Source of the DNA: Candidatus Binatia bacterium
GTDB taxonomy: Bacteria; Desulfobacterota; Binatia; HRBIN30; BPIQ01
Reading direction: 5' to 3'
NCBI GenBank assembly: GCA_026004195.1
Contig: BPIQ01000001.1
Span: forward strand, 1 to 64,000
Length of the DNA stretch: 64,000 nucleotides
Part shown: one piece after another, positions 53,194-61,377 of the stretch
Numbering within the stretch: the stretch's first letter is position 1
Layout: each line of letters opens with the position of its first letter
Translations under genes and position numbers: made by a program
Notes under the pieces: model-generated
The model's database searches: none
What the model was told of the DNA's origin: nothing
Seen by the model: the letters and a program-made list of their open reading frames with translations, nothing else

Positions 53194-54246
53194 ATGTTCC
53201 CCCTGCGTCGTTTTCGCTTCAACCCGTACCTCGTGGAAGTCGGACGAAAAGAACACCGGGCGGTCGATCCGCTCTTTTCCTTCGAGCGACATACGGGGCC
53301 CGGGTTCGTCGAGTGCCTGGCCAGCGACGCGCGGGACGGGCTTACGCGCACGCCGAAGGAACTTCCGCCGAAGTATTTCTACGACGACCGCGGGTCGCGG
53401 CTTTTCGACGAGATTTGCGAGACGCCGGAGTACTACCTCACCCGGACGGAAGGGGAGCTTCTCGGGCGCGTGGCGCGCTCGATCCTCGAATCCACACGCC
53501 CGACGCAGATCGTGGAACTCGGAGCAGGGAGCGCGAAGAAAACCCGACTTTTCTTCGAAGCGTGGGCGGATCGAGGTGCCGAGCGGACGTACGTTCCCAT
53601 GGACGTGAGCGAAGGGCTCTTGCTCGAGACCTCGCGCGAACTGCGCAGGGACTTTCCGTGGCTTCGCGTCCACGCGATCGCGTGCGACTACGAACGTCAC
53701 CTGTCGGTGATTCCACCCGGGCGGTCCCGGCTCGTCCTCTTTCTCGGAAGCACGATCGGGAACTTCGCCCGCGGGCGTGCGGTCGAGTTTTTGCGCGGGC
53801 TCTCGCGCGTCCTCGGTCCTCGAGATTTCGTCCTCGTGGGCTTCGACCTGCGGAAGGAAACGCGGATCCTTCACGCCGCCTACAACGACGCGAGAGGGCT
53901 CACCGCGGAGTTCAACCGCAACGTGCTCCGCGTCCTGAACCGGTATCTGGACGCGGATTTCCGGCTCGAGTCCTTCGAGCACGTGGCCTTTTTCGACGAG
54001 GAGAAATCCCAGATCGAAATGCACCTGCGAAGCCGCGAGGAGCAGACCGTGCGGCTCCGGCGCCTCGGTCTTTCGGTTCGCTTTGCGAGAGGGGAGACCA
54101 TCCGGACCGAAATCAGCCGGAAGTTCACGCGGCCCGAAGTCGAGTCCCTCTTCGGCGCGAGCGGCTTTCGGCTCGAGAAGTGGTATGCTTCGCCCGGCGA
54201 GTGGTTCGCGCTCGCGCTCGGCAAGCTGGCGAACGGCGGGAAATGA
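53194..54246 (+). CDS. egtD: L-histidine N-alpha-methyltransferase EgtD
   Basis: 350 residues. LPPKYFYDDRGSRLFDEICETPEYYLTRTE is the N-terminal signature. IVELGAGSAKKTRLF is the SAM-binding loop, followed by YVPMDVSEGLL, LFLGSTIGNFARG and HAAYNDARGLTAEFNRNVL. All are characteristic of EgtD (DUF2260-type). It trimethylates histidine to hercynine, the substrate of EgtB. It is divergent from egtC. Its TGA overlaps the ATG of tonB (ATGA). EgtA and EgtE homologues are not in the window. Confidence 0.96.
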   Translation: MFPLRRFRFNPYLVEVGRKEHRAVDPLFSFERHTGPGFVECLASDARDGLTRTPKELPPKYFYDDRGSRLFDEICETPEYYLTRTEGELLGRVARSILESTRPTQIVELGAGSAKKTRLFFEAWADRGAERTYVPMDVSEGLLLETSRELRRDFPWLRVHAIACDYERHLSVIPPGRSRLVLFLGSTIGNFARGRAVEFLRGLSRVLGPRDFVLVGFDLRKETRILHAAYNDARGLTAEFNRNVLRVLNRYLDADFRLESFEHVAFFDEEKSQIEMHLRSREEQTVRLRRLGLSVRFARGETIRTEISRKFTRPEVESLFGASGFRLEKWYASPGEWFALALGKLANGGK

Positions 54247-55343
54247 GTAGGGGACGTGTTCGGTTCCGCAGAGACTGGCGTGCCCTCGGGAGAGTTTTTA
54301 CGACCGGGCGGGGTCTAGGTTGCTTCGGTCTCTCCGTCGCGCTTCATGCCGGCGTCCTTCTCTCGCTGGCCGGCTCGACGCTCGAAGTGCCCAGGACGGA
54401 GGGGCTCGTCCGCATCGTCGTCCTGCCGGGTGGAGGCGGGAAGGGAGGTGCGGGAAATGCGGGGGGCGGACCGGAGTCCGCTCGTACTTCGAAGGGCGCG
54501 AAGGACGGAGAAAATCCGCTGCGCAGCGAGCCGGCGCGCGTCACCGGCGAGCGGGACGGCAAATTCCGGAAGCCCGTCGCCGAGCGGAAAGAGGGCGCCG
54601 AGCCTTTCGAAGTTGCGGGCGCCCGGACGACTCGCTCGGAGGCTGCCGCGGACGCCGCCCAGGGTCTCCGGCGGGGCCGAGGGGCGCGGGTGGGCGACGT
54701 CCTCGTCGGGGAAAGGACGAGCTCTTCCCGGGTCGCACCGCGGCCGGCTCTCCGGTTTGCGCGGGAAAAAGGTTTCCGAGCGGAGGCGGGTACGGATTCG
54801 CATGCGGCGGGCGGGCAGGACGAGAGCGGGAGCTCGGTCGCGCTTGCGGCTCGCTTCGCAGGAAGCGCAAGCGCCACCGAAGGGGGAGGAAAACCCCCGC
54901 ACGATGCGCCGCTCGGGGGGCGCGAGGCCTCCGGCGTCGCGCGAGCAGGTCGGGACGAGGGCGGAGTGCTTGCGGGCATGACATCGGGTCCGGGTTCCGG
55001 CTCCGGAGGAACGGGCGGTGGGAGCGGCGGCGGGCACGGAACGGGCCACGGGTCGGGCATCGGTCCCGGTCGGGGCGTGGGCCGCGCGGAGTGCGCCTAC
55101 TGCCCGGAGCCTCGCTATCCTGCCCTCGCGCGTCGTCGAGGCTGGCAGGGCGAGGTCGCCCTGCGGCTTCTCCTGTCTCCGGACGGCCGGGTGCAGCGAG
55201 CCGACGTTCGCCATTCCTCGGGCTACGAAGTCCTCGACCGCGAAGCCCTCGAAGCCGCGAGACGAAGCCGCTTCCGCCTGCGCGAAGCGCGGGGGCGCTC
55301 GTTGCGTGCGGATATCGAATACGAATTCCGCCTGCGCCGCTAG
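54243..55343 (+). CDS. tonB: TonB-type energy transducer
   Basis: 366 residues. One transmembrane helix near residues 26-44 (CFGLSVALHAGVLLSLAGS; the SxxxH pattern of TonB is there as S-V-A-L-H). A long Gly/Ser/Arg-rich linker follows, ending in GGGSGGGHGTGHGSGIGPGR. The C-terminal TonB domain begins PEPRYPALARRRGWQGEVAL and continues SPDGRVQRADVRHSSGYEVL, DREALEAARRSRF. It carries proton-motive energy to outer-membrane receptors. The linker is Gly-rich instead of the usual Pro/Lys-rich form. It overlaps egtD by four bases, although its probable client is the BtuB-like receptor 1.4 kb downstream. Confidence 0.9.
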   Translation: MSRGRVRFRRDWRALGRVFTTGRGLGCFGLSVALHAGVLLSLAGSTLEVPRTEGLVRIVVLPGGGGKGGAGNAGGGPESARTSKGAKDGENPLRSEPARVTGERDGKFRKPVAERKEGAEPFEVAGARTTRSEAAADAAQGLRRGRGARVGDVLVGERTSSSRVAPRPALRFAREKGFRAEAGTDSHAAGGQDESGSSVALAARFAGSASATEGGGKPPHDAPLGGREASGVARAGRDEGGVLAGMTSGPGSGSGGTGGGSGGGHGTGHGSGIGPGRGVGRAECAYCPEPRYPALARRRGWQGEVALRLLLSPDGRVQRADVRHSSGYEVLDREALEAARRSRFRLREARGRSLRADIEYEFRLRR

Positions 55344-55515
55344 ACGCCGCACGGCCCGCCCTGTCCCGGGGGCCCACACGGGAACACGGACCCGACGGAG
55401 CGGGTCCCTCCGATCGAACACGGCCATCCTGGAGGGGCGCGCTCCGTCGCGCGCTCGGAGAGCTTCGGTGTGGAAGCGACCACCACGAGGCCCGGTGGCT
55501 TTCGTCGGCTCTCGA
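55344..55515. repeat. Two hairpins of the dispersed family after tonB
   Basis: A type C reversed copy (GGACCCG, loop ACGGAG, CGGGTCC) lies at 55388-55407. A further stem variant (GCGCG, loop CTCCGT, CGCGC) lies at 55437-55452. Both sit between the tonB stop and the convergent HEPN gene stop. Confidence 0.85.
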
Positions 55516-55878
55516 TCAGCTACACTCGTCGATGATGGCCGTTGCGACGCTCAAAGCCTGCTCCACGGCTAACTCCAAGTGGTCGACGTGACTCTCGTAA
55601 TCGCATTGATTTCTCCAGCCCCGAAGCCTGTCGAGGTCCGAAGCCAGTTTTTGCTTCCCCTGGGCGCTGAAATGTTTTCGCAGGTCCGAATGGTCGCGGG
55701 GACGCTTCGTCGCTCGGAACCCGAGCTGCCTCTCGGCGTAATCACGTGCCCAGCAGAACGCGGCGTAGTACGCCCGGCTCACGGCGGATCGCTTTGCGGC
55801 CTCGGGAAACGCACCGGCCCCGGCTTCTGCCTCCAGCGCCCTGGCGAGTTCGAGGAAGTCCCTCCAGTCAAAGCTCAT
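55516..55878 (-). CDS. HEPN-domain protein (probable toxin of a two-gene module)
   Basis: 120 residues, all helical: WRDFLELARALEAEA, EAAKRSAVSRAYYAAFCWARDYAERQ, DLRKHFSAQGKQKLASDLDRL and RLRGWRNQCDYES. RSAVSRAYYAAFCWAR and the R-N-x-x-D-Y element near residues 89-94 are typical of HEPN domains. The ribonuclease motif R-x4-6-H of active HEPN toxins is not properly formed (the next His is at 97), so activity is uncertain. Its start overlaps the upstream partner by 11 bases. Comparable pairs are frequent in cyanobacteria and other bacteria as predicted toxin-antitoxin systems. Confidence 0.7.
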   Translation of the reverse strand: MSFDWRDFLELARALEAEAGAGAFPEAAKRSAVSRAYYAAFCWARDYAERQLGFRATKRPRDHSDLRKHFSAQGKQKLASDLDRLRGWRNQCDYESHVDHLELAVEQALSVATAIIDECS

Positions 55879-56176
55879 CCCGGTCGGCCTTCTTCCTGAA
55901 GTCCGTCGTTATCTGGAGCCAGCCGTTTCGGCCCGTAAGACGCTCGATGAAGGCCGACTCCGCGAGCCTGATCCGCTCCATCGTCTCCCGATCGTAACGG
56001 TTGGACCGAACGAGCAGCACGAGATACTCGTCTTCGATCTCCGGGTCCCTGTAGAGCTCGAGAACTAGCTCTGCATCCGGAAAATAATGGCGGGTCGACC
56101 GGACGGCCGCGGGAAGAATGTCTTGCAGCTCGGGGAAACGGGCCAGGTAGTCTTCGATGTCGTCCGCGCCAGCCAA
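55868..56176 (-). CDS. Small partner of the HEPN protein (probable antitoxin)
   Basis: 102 residues: DDIEDYLARFPELQDILPAAV, HYFPDAELVLELYRDPEIEDEYLVLLVRS, and a helical C-terminus. The strand with PEIEDEYLVL is the best conserved part of a family that is nearly always followed by a HEPN gene. The Asp/Glu-rich stretch looks like a degenerate nucleotidyltransferase core, but the GSxxxG loop is lacking. It precedes the HEPN gene with an 11-base overlap. Confidence 0.6.
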   Translation of the reverse strand: MAGADDIEDYLARFPELQDILPAAVRSTRHYFPDAELVLELYRDPEIEDEYLVLLVRSNRYDRETMERIRLAESAFIERLTGRNGWLQITTDFRKKADRDEL

Positions 56177-56417
56177 TCGGACCCCTGCGTCGAGGAGTTG
56201 CCGTCGAAGGTTCGGCGAGGCGGGTGACTGCTGCGAGAGGGGATTCTCGGTAGTGCCTACTCATGTGGGTCGTGGTCGAAACGAGAAGCCTGCAGCGCGA
56301 CAAGCATGGCCTGGACCTTTGGTTACACCTACGCCAAACGGGAAGCCATCGTCAAACAAGATGGCGGTTCGCGTTCCCGGCCTGATGCGCGGAGGATTCG
56401 AAGCAAAGGGGGATATC

Positions 56418-56446
56418 TTGACCCGAAAGCCCCCTCCTTTTATAAG
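56418..56446 (+). promoter_or_regulatory. Sigma-70 promoter of the B12 uptake operon
   Basis: TTGACC (56418-56423) and TATAAG (56441-56446) are spaced by exactly 17 bases. Transcription would begin near 56453, where the riboswitch P1 stem starts. Confidence 0.8.
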
Positions 56447-56453
56447 CCACCCA

Positions 56454-56604
56454 CGCTGGCGAGCTTAGGGAAGCCGGTGAGAATCCGGCACGGCCCCCGC
56501 CACTGTAACCGGAACGAAAGCGGCAGCGAAGCCACTGTCTCCTAGCGAGATGGGAAGGCGCCGCGAGTAGGCAGCCGGAAGTCAGGAGACCTGGCGAGCC
56601 AGCG
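56454..56604 (+). promoter_or_regulatory. Cobalamin riboswitch
   Basis: Conserved blocks appear in order: GGGAAGCCGGTGAGAATCCG, CGGCCCCCGCCACTGTAACC, GAAGCCACTGTC, ATGGGAAGG, GCAGCCGGAAGTCAGGAGAC and CTGGC. The last is the B12 box. CGCTGG (56454-56459) pairs with CCAGCG (56599-56604) to close the element. It precedes the TonB-dependent receptor gene by about 97 bases and would lower its expression when adenosyl- or methylcobalamin is bound. Confidence 0.95.
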
Positions 56605-56700
56605 GAAAGGTTCGGAGTCCTCCGGGGTGCGGGGACGAGAGAGTCCGGGGCGTCCGAGCCCCGCGTTCGACCGGCCCGCACCGACCCGGTGGCGGGTCGG

Positions 56701-59097
56701 ATGCTCAGCTTCGCACGAAAAACGACGCTTCTCTGGCTCGGCGGCGTGCTGCTTCTCGGAAGCGTCCGCACTCCTGCCGAGGCAGGGGCGCCAACCCGGG
56801 AAGACGACGGGTCCGCGAAAAAGCTTCCGCTCGCCGAATCCCCGACGAACCACTCCCACCGTGGTCTGCGGGCCCGAACCGGTGGGAAAAAATTTTCTCC
56901 CCACCTCGATCCCAGCGACGAAGCCGCTCCTGCCCGCGAGGCCACGGCTGTCTCGAAAAACGCAAAGCGTGCTCCGGGCCAGGAAGGCCCGGTGGCCCTG
57001 GCAGATACGCTCGCTCCGGAGAGCCCCGCAGGCCAGAAAAGAACGTCCGCCCCGCGAAGCCCTGCGCTCTCCACGAAAGGCCCTGTCCAACCGAAACGCG
57101 CTTCGTTCGCGCAAGGCCCGCCCCTCGAGAAACCGACGTTCGCCCAGGCAGGTGACGACGGCCGAGAAAAGGAGCCCGTCGCGCGGATCGTGGTGACGGC
57201 CGAGCCCGTCGAGGAAGCCTCCCAGCGTGCGCCGACCGCGTTCGTTTCGGTGCTCGAGACGCAAAAGCGTGCCGAGGAAGGGGAGACCGTGGTCGACGCC
57301 CTGGCCGAGGCCGTGGGAGTCCAGGTGCGTCGCTTCGGCGGTCTCGGTGCTTTCAGCACGCTTTCGGTCCGTGGCTCCTCGGCCAATCAGGTCCAGATCT
57401 ACTTCGACGGCGTTCCTCTCTCCCGCGCCCGAAACGAGACCGTGGACCTCTCCGACCTGCCGATCGACAGCCTCGAGCGGATCGAGGTCTACCGGGGCGT
57501 GGCGCCGCTCTCCTTCGGAACGCAAGCGCTCGGCGGTGTCGTGAACCTCGTGCCGCGGAAGCCAGGGCCCGAACCCACGACGGAGGTCGCGGCCCAGGGC
57601 GGCTCCTTCGGAACGCGCAAGGTGACGGGCTTCCACTCGCGGAGGCTCGGCCGCACCGAGGTTCTGGGTCATGTCAGCTACCTCGGGAGCGAGGGCGACT
57701 TCTCCTTTCTCGACGACAACGGCACGCCACTCCAGCCCGCCGACGACGAAGTCGTCGAGCGGAAAAACAACGCCTTCGATTCCGTCGATGCGCTTCTCCG
57801 CGTCGGCGTGCCCTGGCGCAAGGAAGTGCGGGCCGACCTCGTGCAGGAGGTTTTCTTCAAGGACCAGGGCGTGCCCGGAGTCGGCAACACGCAGTCCGAC
57901 ACGGCTTCTTTCCGGGAGTTCCGCTCCCTTTCTTACCTGCGCACTCGCTCCCGGGGCTGGCTCTGGTCTCCCCTCGACCTCGAGGCCACGGTTTTCGGCA
58001 GCTTCCAGCGCGAAGAATTCCAGGACCGCGAGGAAGACCTCAAGCTCGGTCCCCAGGACCGGGACGACCGCAGCGTATTCGTCGGCGGGAATCTCCTGGG
58101 TGTCGTCTACGCGCTTTCGGGTCACGTCTTCTCCGTGTTCCTCGGGCTTGCGCACGAGCGGTTCGACGGCGAGAACCGGATCCCCGAGGACGGCGACGAG
58201 CCCACGCAAACACGGCTCCGTTTCTCGGCCGGCCTCCAGGACGAGTGGACTCTTTTTCGGGAACGCCTCCTACTCGTGCCCTCGCTGCGCTTCGAGCGGA
58301 TCCGCGACCGGATCGGCGAGCGCTTGCCCGTGGGGCAGGTGGTGGGAGAGCCCGTGAGCGTCGGGCGCACGCTCTGGAACCCGGCCCTGGGGGCACGGCT
58401 CGAGGTGTTCCCGTGGCTCGCGCTCCGGGGAAATCTCGGGCTTTTCGAGCGCGCCCCGAACTTCACGGAACTCTTCGGCACGCGGGAGGCCGTCTCGGGG
58501 AACGAAAAGCTACGCTCCGAACGTGCCTTCAACCGGGACGTGGGGTTCACGGTCGAGCACGACTTCGAGGGAATCGTCGAGAACCTCCGGCTCGAGTACG
58601 CGTACTTCGACAACGACTTCGACGACATCATCGTGCTCGTCCCCGTGAACCGCGCGCGCTTCAAGCCGCTCAACGTGGGCGGTGCCCGCATCCGCGGTCA
58701 CGAGTTCTCGCTTTCGGCGTCCTTTCGGGAGCTTTTCCGCCTCGATCTCAACTACACGCGACAGGACGCCGAGAACCGCGGCGCCGACCCGACGACCCGG
58801 GGCCGGAGGCTTCCGCTCCGACCCCGCGACGAGCTTTACGCGCGCTTCGAGGTCTCGGGCTCGAGGTGGGAAGCGCATTACGAACTCAGCTTCGTCGGCG
58901 GAAATTTCCGCGACCCTGTGAACTTCGACCGCGTGCCCGACCGCGACATCCATACGGTCGGGGCTTCGTTCTCGCCTTGGCCCTGGATACGGTTCTCGCT
59001 CGAAGCGCGGAACGTGACCGACAACCAGGTTCAGGACGTCGCCGGGTTTCCGCTCCCGGGACTTTCGCTTTTCGGTACGGTCAAGATTCGCCCTTGA
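56701..59097 (+). CDS. btuB: TonB-dependent outer-membrane receptor, cobalamin type
   Basis: 798 residues from ATG 56701. A signal (LLWLGGVLLLGSVRTPAEA) is followed by an unusual low-complexity Pro/Lys/Arg/Ser segment of about 120 residues, then the TonB box ARIVVTAEP. The plug domain has RRFGGLGAFSTLSVRGSSAN, VQIYFDGVPLSRA and IERIEVYRGVAPLSFG. About 22 strands of barrel close with FSLEARNVTDNQVQDVAGFP. Together with the riboswitch and btuFCD downstream, cobalamin is the probable cargo. The N-terminal extension is not typical of BtuB and might interact with the Gly-rich TonB. Confidence 0.9.
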   Translation: MLSFARKTTLLWLGGVLLLGSVRTPAEAGAPTREDDGSAKKLPLAESPTNHSHRGLRARTGGKKFSPHLDPSDEAAPAREATAVSKNAKRAPGQEGPVALADTLAPESPAGQKRTSAPRSPALSTKGPVQPKRASFAQGPPLEKPTFAQAGDDGREKEPVARIVVTAEPVEEASQRAPTAFVSVLETQKRAEEGETVVDALAEAVGVQVRRFGGLGAFSTLSVRGSSANQVQIYFDGVPLSRARNETVDLSDLPIDSLERIEVYRGVAPLSFGTQALGGVVNLVPRKPGPEPTTEVAAQGGSFGTRKVTGFHSRRLGRTEVLGHVSYLGSEGDFSFLDDNGTPLQPADDEVVERKNNAFDSVDALLRVGVPWRKEVRADLVQEVFFKDQGVPGVGNTQSDTASFREFRSLSYLRTRSRGWLWSPLDLEATVFGSFQREEFQDREEDLKLGPQDRDDRSVFVGGNLLGVVYALSGHVFSVFLGLAHERFDGENRIPEDGDEPTQTRLRFSAGLQDEWTLFRERLLLVPSLRFERIRDRIGERLPVGQVVGEPVSVGRTLWNPALGARLEVFPWLALRGNLGLFERAPNFTELFGTREAVSGNEKLRSERAFNRDVGFTVEHDFEGIVENLRLEYAYFDNDFDDIIVLVPVNRARFKPLNVGGARIRGHEFSLSASFRELFRLDLNYTRQDAENRGADPTTRGRRLPLRPRDELYARFEVSGSRWEAHYELSFVGGNFRDPVNFDRVPDRDIHTVGASFSPWPWIRFSLEARNVTDNQVQDVAGFPLPGLSLFGTVKIRP

Positions 59098-59121
59098 AGG
59101 GCGGAGAAGGGAGGTTCGACG

Positions 59122-60243
59122 ATGGCACGAAAAGCTTTCTGGCTCCTTCCGCTCGCGGGCTTTCTCGCGGCGTGCGGTGACGGAGGCGGCGGTGGCGAGG
59201 GCGAGGCGCCGCCGCCCAACGTCGCGTTCGTCGTCGTGACGGACTTCCAGACGGGCTCCTTTGCCACGGTGAGCCTCGACGATTTTTCCGTCACGCGGGC
59301 GAGCCCCGAACGGCAGGTGCACAGCGACGCCGTGGTGCGGGTGGCGGGAAACCGCGTCTACGTCGTGAACCGGATTTTCGCCGACAACATCCAGATCCTC
59401 GACCCCGAAGCCGGCTTTGCGACCGTCGTCCAGTGCTCGACGGGAAACGGGACCAACCCGCACGACATTCTCGTCCTCGACGGCGAGAAGGCCTACGTGA
59501 CGCTCTACGACACGGGAAAACTTCTCGTCGTCGACCCCGAGCCGGCTCCGGACTGCTCGGACTTCGTCCGCGGTGAGATCGACCTTTCGGCGTTCGCCGA
59601 CGCCGACGGGAATCCCGAGCCCGACCAGATGGCTTTCGTCGGAGGGCGTGTTTTCGTTTCGATCCAGCGGCTCGACCGGAACAATTTCTTCGTACCCGCC
59701 GGTGCCGCCGCCCTTCTCGAGATCGACCCGGAGAAAGACGAGGTCGTCGCCGAGATCACGCTCGGCGGCCGGAATCCCTTCGCCACGACGAAGGGGCTCG
59801 TCGTCCAGGGAGGGGAGATCGTCGTGGCGGAGACGGGCCAGTTCGGGGTGCTCGACGGGGGGATCGAGCGCGTGCAGGCTTCCACCCGCATGCCGGAAGG
59901 CTTTTTCGTGACCGAGGCCGAGCTCGGCGGCGACATCAACGACTTCGTCCTGGCCGACGGCGTGGGCTTTGCCGTCGTGTCGGCACCGGATTTCACGACG
60001 TCGCTCGTGTCGTTCGACACGGCGACCGGGCAGAAGCTCTCGACCCTTCTTTCCGGGGTGTCCTTCCTCGCCGACATCGAGCTCGACGGCCGCGGCCGCC
60101 TCTGGGTTGCGGACCGGACGCTGGAATCGCCGGGCATCCGTGTGTTCGACGCAGCTACGGGAGAGGAACTCACGTCGGGCCCGCTGAACCTAGGACTCCC
60201 GCCTTTCGAAATCGTGTTCGTCGCAGCGAGCGGGGAAGGGTGA
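59122..60243 (+). CDS. YncE-like beta-propeller lipoprotein of the B12 operon
   Basis: 373 residues. Lipobox at LAGFLAAC followed by Gly-rich GDGGGGGEGEA. Repeating blade motifs: RVYVVNRIFADNIQILDPEAG, KAYVTLYDTGKLLVVDPEP, ALLEIDPEKDEVVAEITLGG, GLVVQGGEIVVAETGQFG, RLWVADRTLESPGIRVFDA. This is the YVTN/YncE propeller family. It begins 24 bases after btuB (GGGAGG upstream of the ATG). Propeller lipoproteins of this kind occur beside TonB receptors and may be an accessory corrin-binding or surface protein. Its exact task is unknown. Confidence 0.75.
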   Translation: MARKAFWLLPLAGFLAACGDGGGGGEGEAPPPNVAFVVVTDFQTGSFATVSLDDFSVTRASPERQVHSDAVVRVAGNRVYVVNRIFADNIQILDPEAGFATVVQCSTGNGTNPHDILVLDGEKAYVTLYDTGKLLVVDPEPAPDCSDFVRGEIDLSAFADADGNPEPDQMAFVGGRVFVSIQRLDRNNFFVPAGAAALLEIDPEKDEVVAEITLGGRNPFATTKGLVVQGGEIVVAETGQFGVLDGGIERVQASTRMPEGFFVTEAELGGDINDFVLADGVGFAVVSAPDFTTSLVSFDTATGQKLSTLLSGVSFLADIELDGRGRLWVADRTLESPGIRVFDAATGEELTSGPLNLGLPPFEIVFVAASGEG

Positions 60244-60468
60244 GGGCCACTTCGGGGGTTCGGTTTATTGCCAGCAGAGAAATGGCGGCCCCGGGGGGCC
60301 CTTGCTCGGAGCTGGAATGGAAGACAGGAGAAGTCGAAACGTGTCGTGGCTCGGCTCTTTTTCGGGCTCCCCGGGGAAGACTCCGGTGAAACCACGTCGG
60401 AAGAGAAGGCCCGGCGAGCGGGAAGACGGCTCCGCCGAGGTGCATCGGAGGAAGCCGAGACGTATCCC
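60244..60468. other. Gap inside the B12 operon before btuF
   Basis: 225 bp. I checked for a second cobalamin riboswitch and do not see one: GACAGGAGAA occurs but the CACTGT and GGTGAGAATC-type blocks are absent. Some GC-rich inverted pieces (GGCCCC/GGGGCC near 60290) could fold. The function is unclear. Confidence 0.4.
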
Positions 60469-61377
60469 ATGAAACGGTGCAAAAGCCTCCGCGCGTCGAT
60501 TTTCCCGGCGGCCCTTCTCCTCCTGGTCCCGGCCTCTGCGTGGGCCCTCCGTCTTGTCTCCCTCGCACCGTCCGTGACGGAAACCCTTTTTGCCCTCGGA
60601 GCGGGCGGCGAACTCGTGGGCGTTTCGACCTACTGCGACTACCCGCCGGAAGCGAAACGGATCGACCGTGTGGGGACGTTCGTCCAGCCGAGCTTCGAGC
60701 TCATCCTGGGCAAAAAGCCCGACCTGGTGCTCGCCGTTCCGAGCCCCGGTAACCGCGCGACCGTCCGGAAGCTCGAGGAGCTCGGCCTTCGCGTGGTGGT
60801 CGTCGACCCGCACAGCGTGGAGGGGGTTCTCGAATCGATCCTGCACATCGGGCGAGCCGTGGGTCGCACAACCGAGGCCGAGGGGCTCGTCGCGCAGCTC
60901 CGGCGCCGGATCGACTCCGTCGAGCGGCGGCTTCGGGGCGTTCGTCCCCGCAAGGTGCTCGTCGTCGTCGGCAGGTCGCCGCTCGTTGCCGTGGGTGGTG
61001 GTGTCGTGCAGGACGAACTCCTTCGCCGCGCCGGAGGCATCAACCTGGGGGCCAAGGCCGGAGAGGGCTGGCCGCGGCTCTCCCTCGAATGGGTTCTGGC
61101 CGAGGGGCCCGAAGTGATCCTCGACGCCAGCATGGGAAGCGAGAGCGGCGCTCTCGGAAACCCCTGGGCTCGCTTCCGGGAGCTTCCGGCCGTGCGCGAA
61201 GGAAGGGTCCACCGGTACCGCGACGATGCCTTTCTGCGTCCGGGCCCGCGCATCGCAGAAGCACTCGAACGACTCGCGGCACTCCTTCATCCCGAAAGGA
61301 TGGGAGAGGCGGACGGGGCGCTTTCGCGGGCCGGCTGGGTCGAGGCGTGTTCGGAAGCTTCGGAGTGCGTGCCGTGA
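60469..61377 (+). CDS. btuF: Cobalamin ABC transporter substrate-binding protein
   Basis: 302 residues. Signal SIFPAALLLLVPASAWA. Type III helical-backbone binding fold: RLVSLAPSVTETLFALGAGGEL, VGVSTYCDYPPEAKRIDRVG, ILGKKPDLVLAV, GRSPLVAVGGGVVQDELLRRAG, WVLAEGPEVILDASMGS. The sequence STYCDYPPEA is the B12-binding segment seen in BtuF and its relatives. It delivers corrinoids to BtuCD in the periplasm. Its stop overlaps the likely GTG start of btuC (GTGA at 61374-61377). Confidence 0.92.
   Translation: MKRCKSLRASIFPAALLLLVPASAWALRLVSLAPSVTETLFALGAGGELVGVSTYCDYPPEAKRIDRVGTFVQPSFELILGKKPDLVLAVPSPGNRATVRKLEELGLRVVVVDPHSVEGVLESILHIGRAVGRTTEAEGLVAQLRRRIDSVERRLRGVRPRKVLVVVGRSPLVAVGGGVVQDELLRRAGGINLGAKAGEGWPRLSLEWVLAEGPEVILDASMGSESGALGNPWARFRELPAVREGRVHRYRDDAFLRPGPRIAEALERLAALLHPERMGEADGALSRAGWVEACSEASECVP

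Noticed and set aside
60244-60468. Second cobalamin riboswitch before btuF
   Set aside because: Only a partial GACAGGAGA-like string is present; the other conserved blocks found at 56461-56590 are missing.
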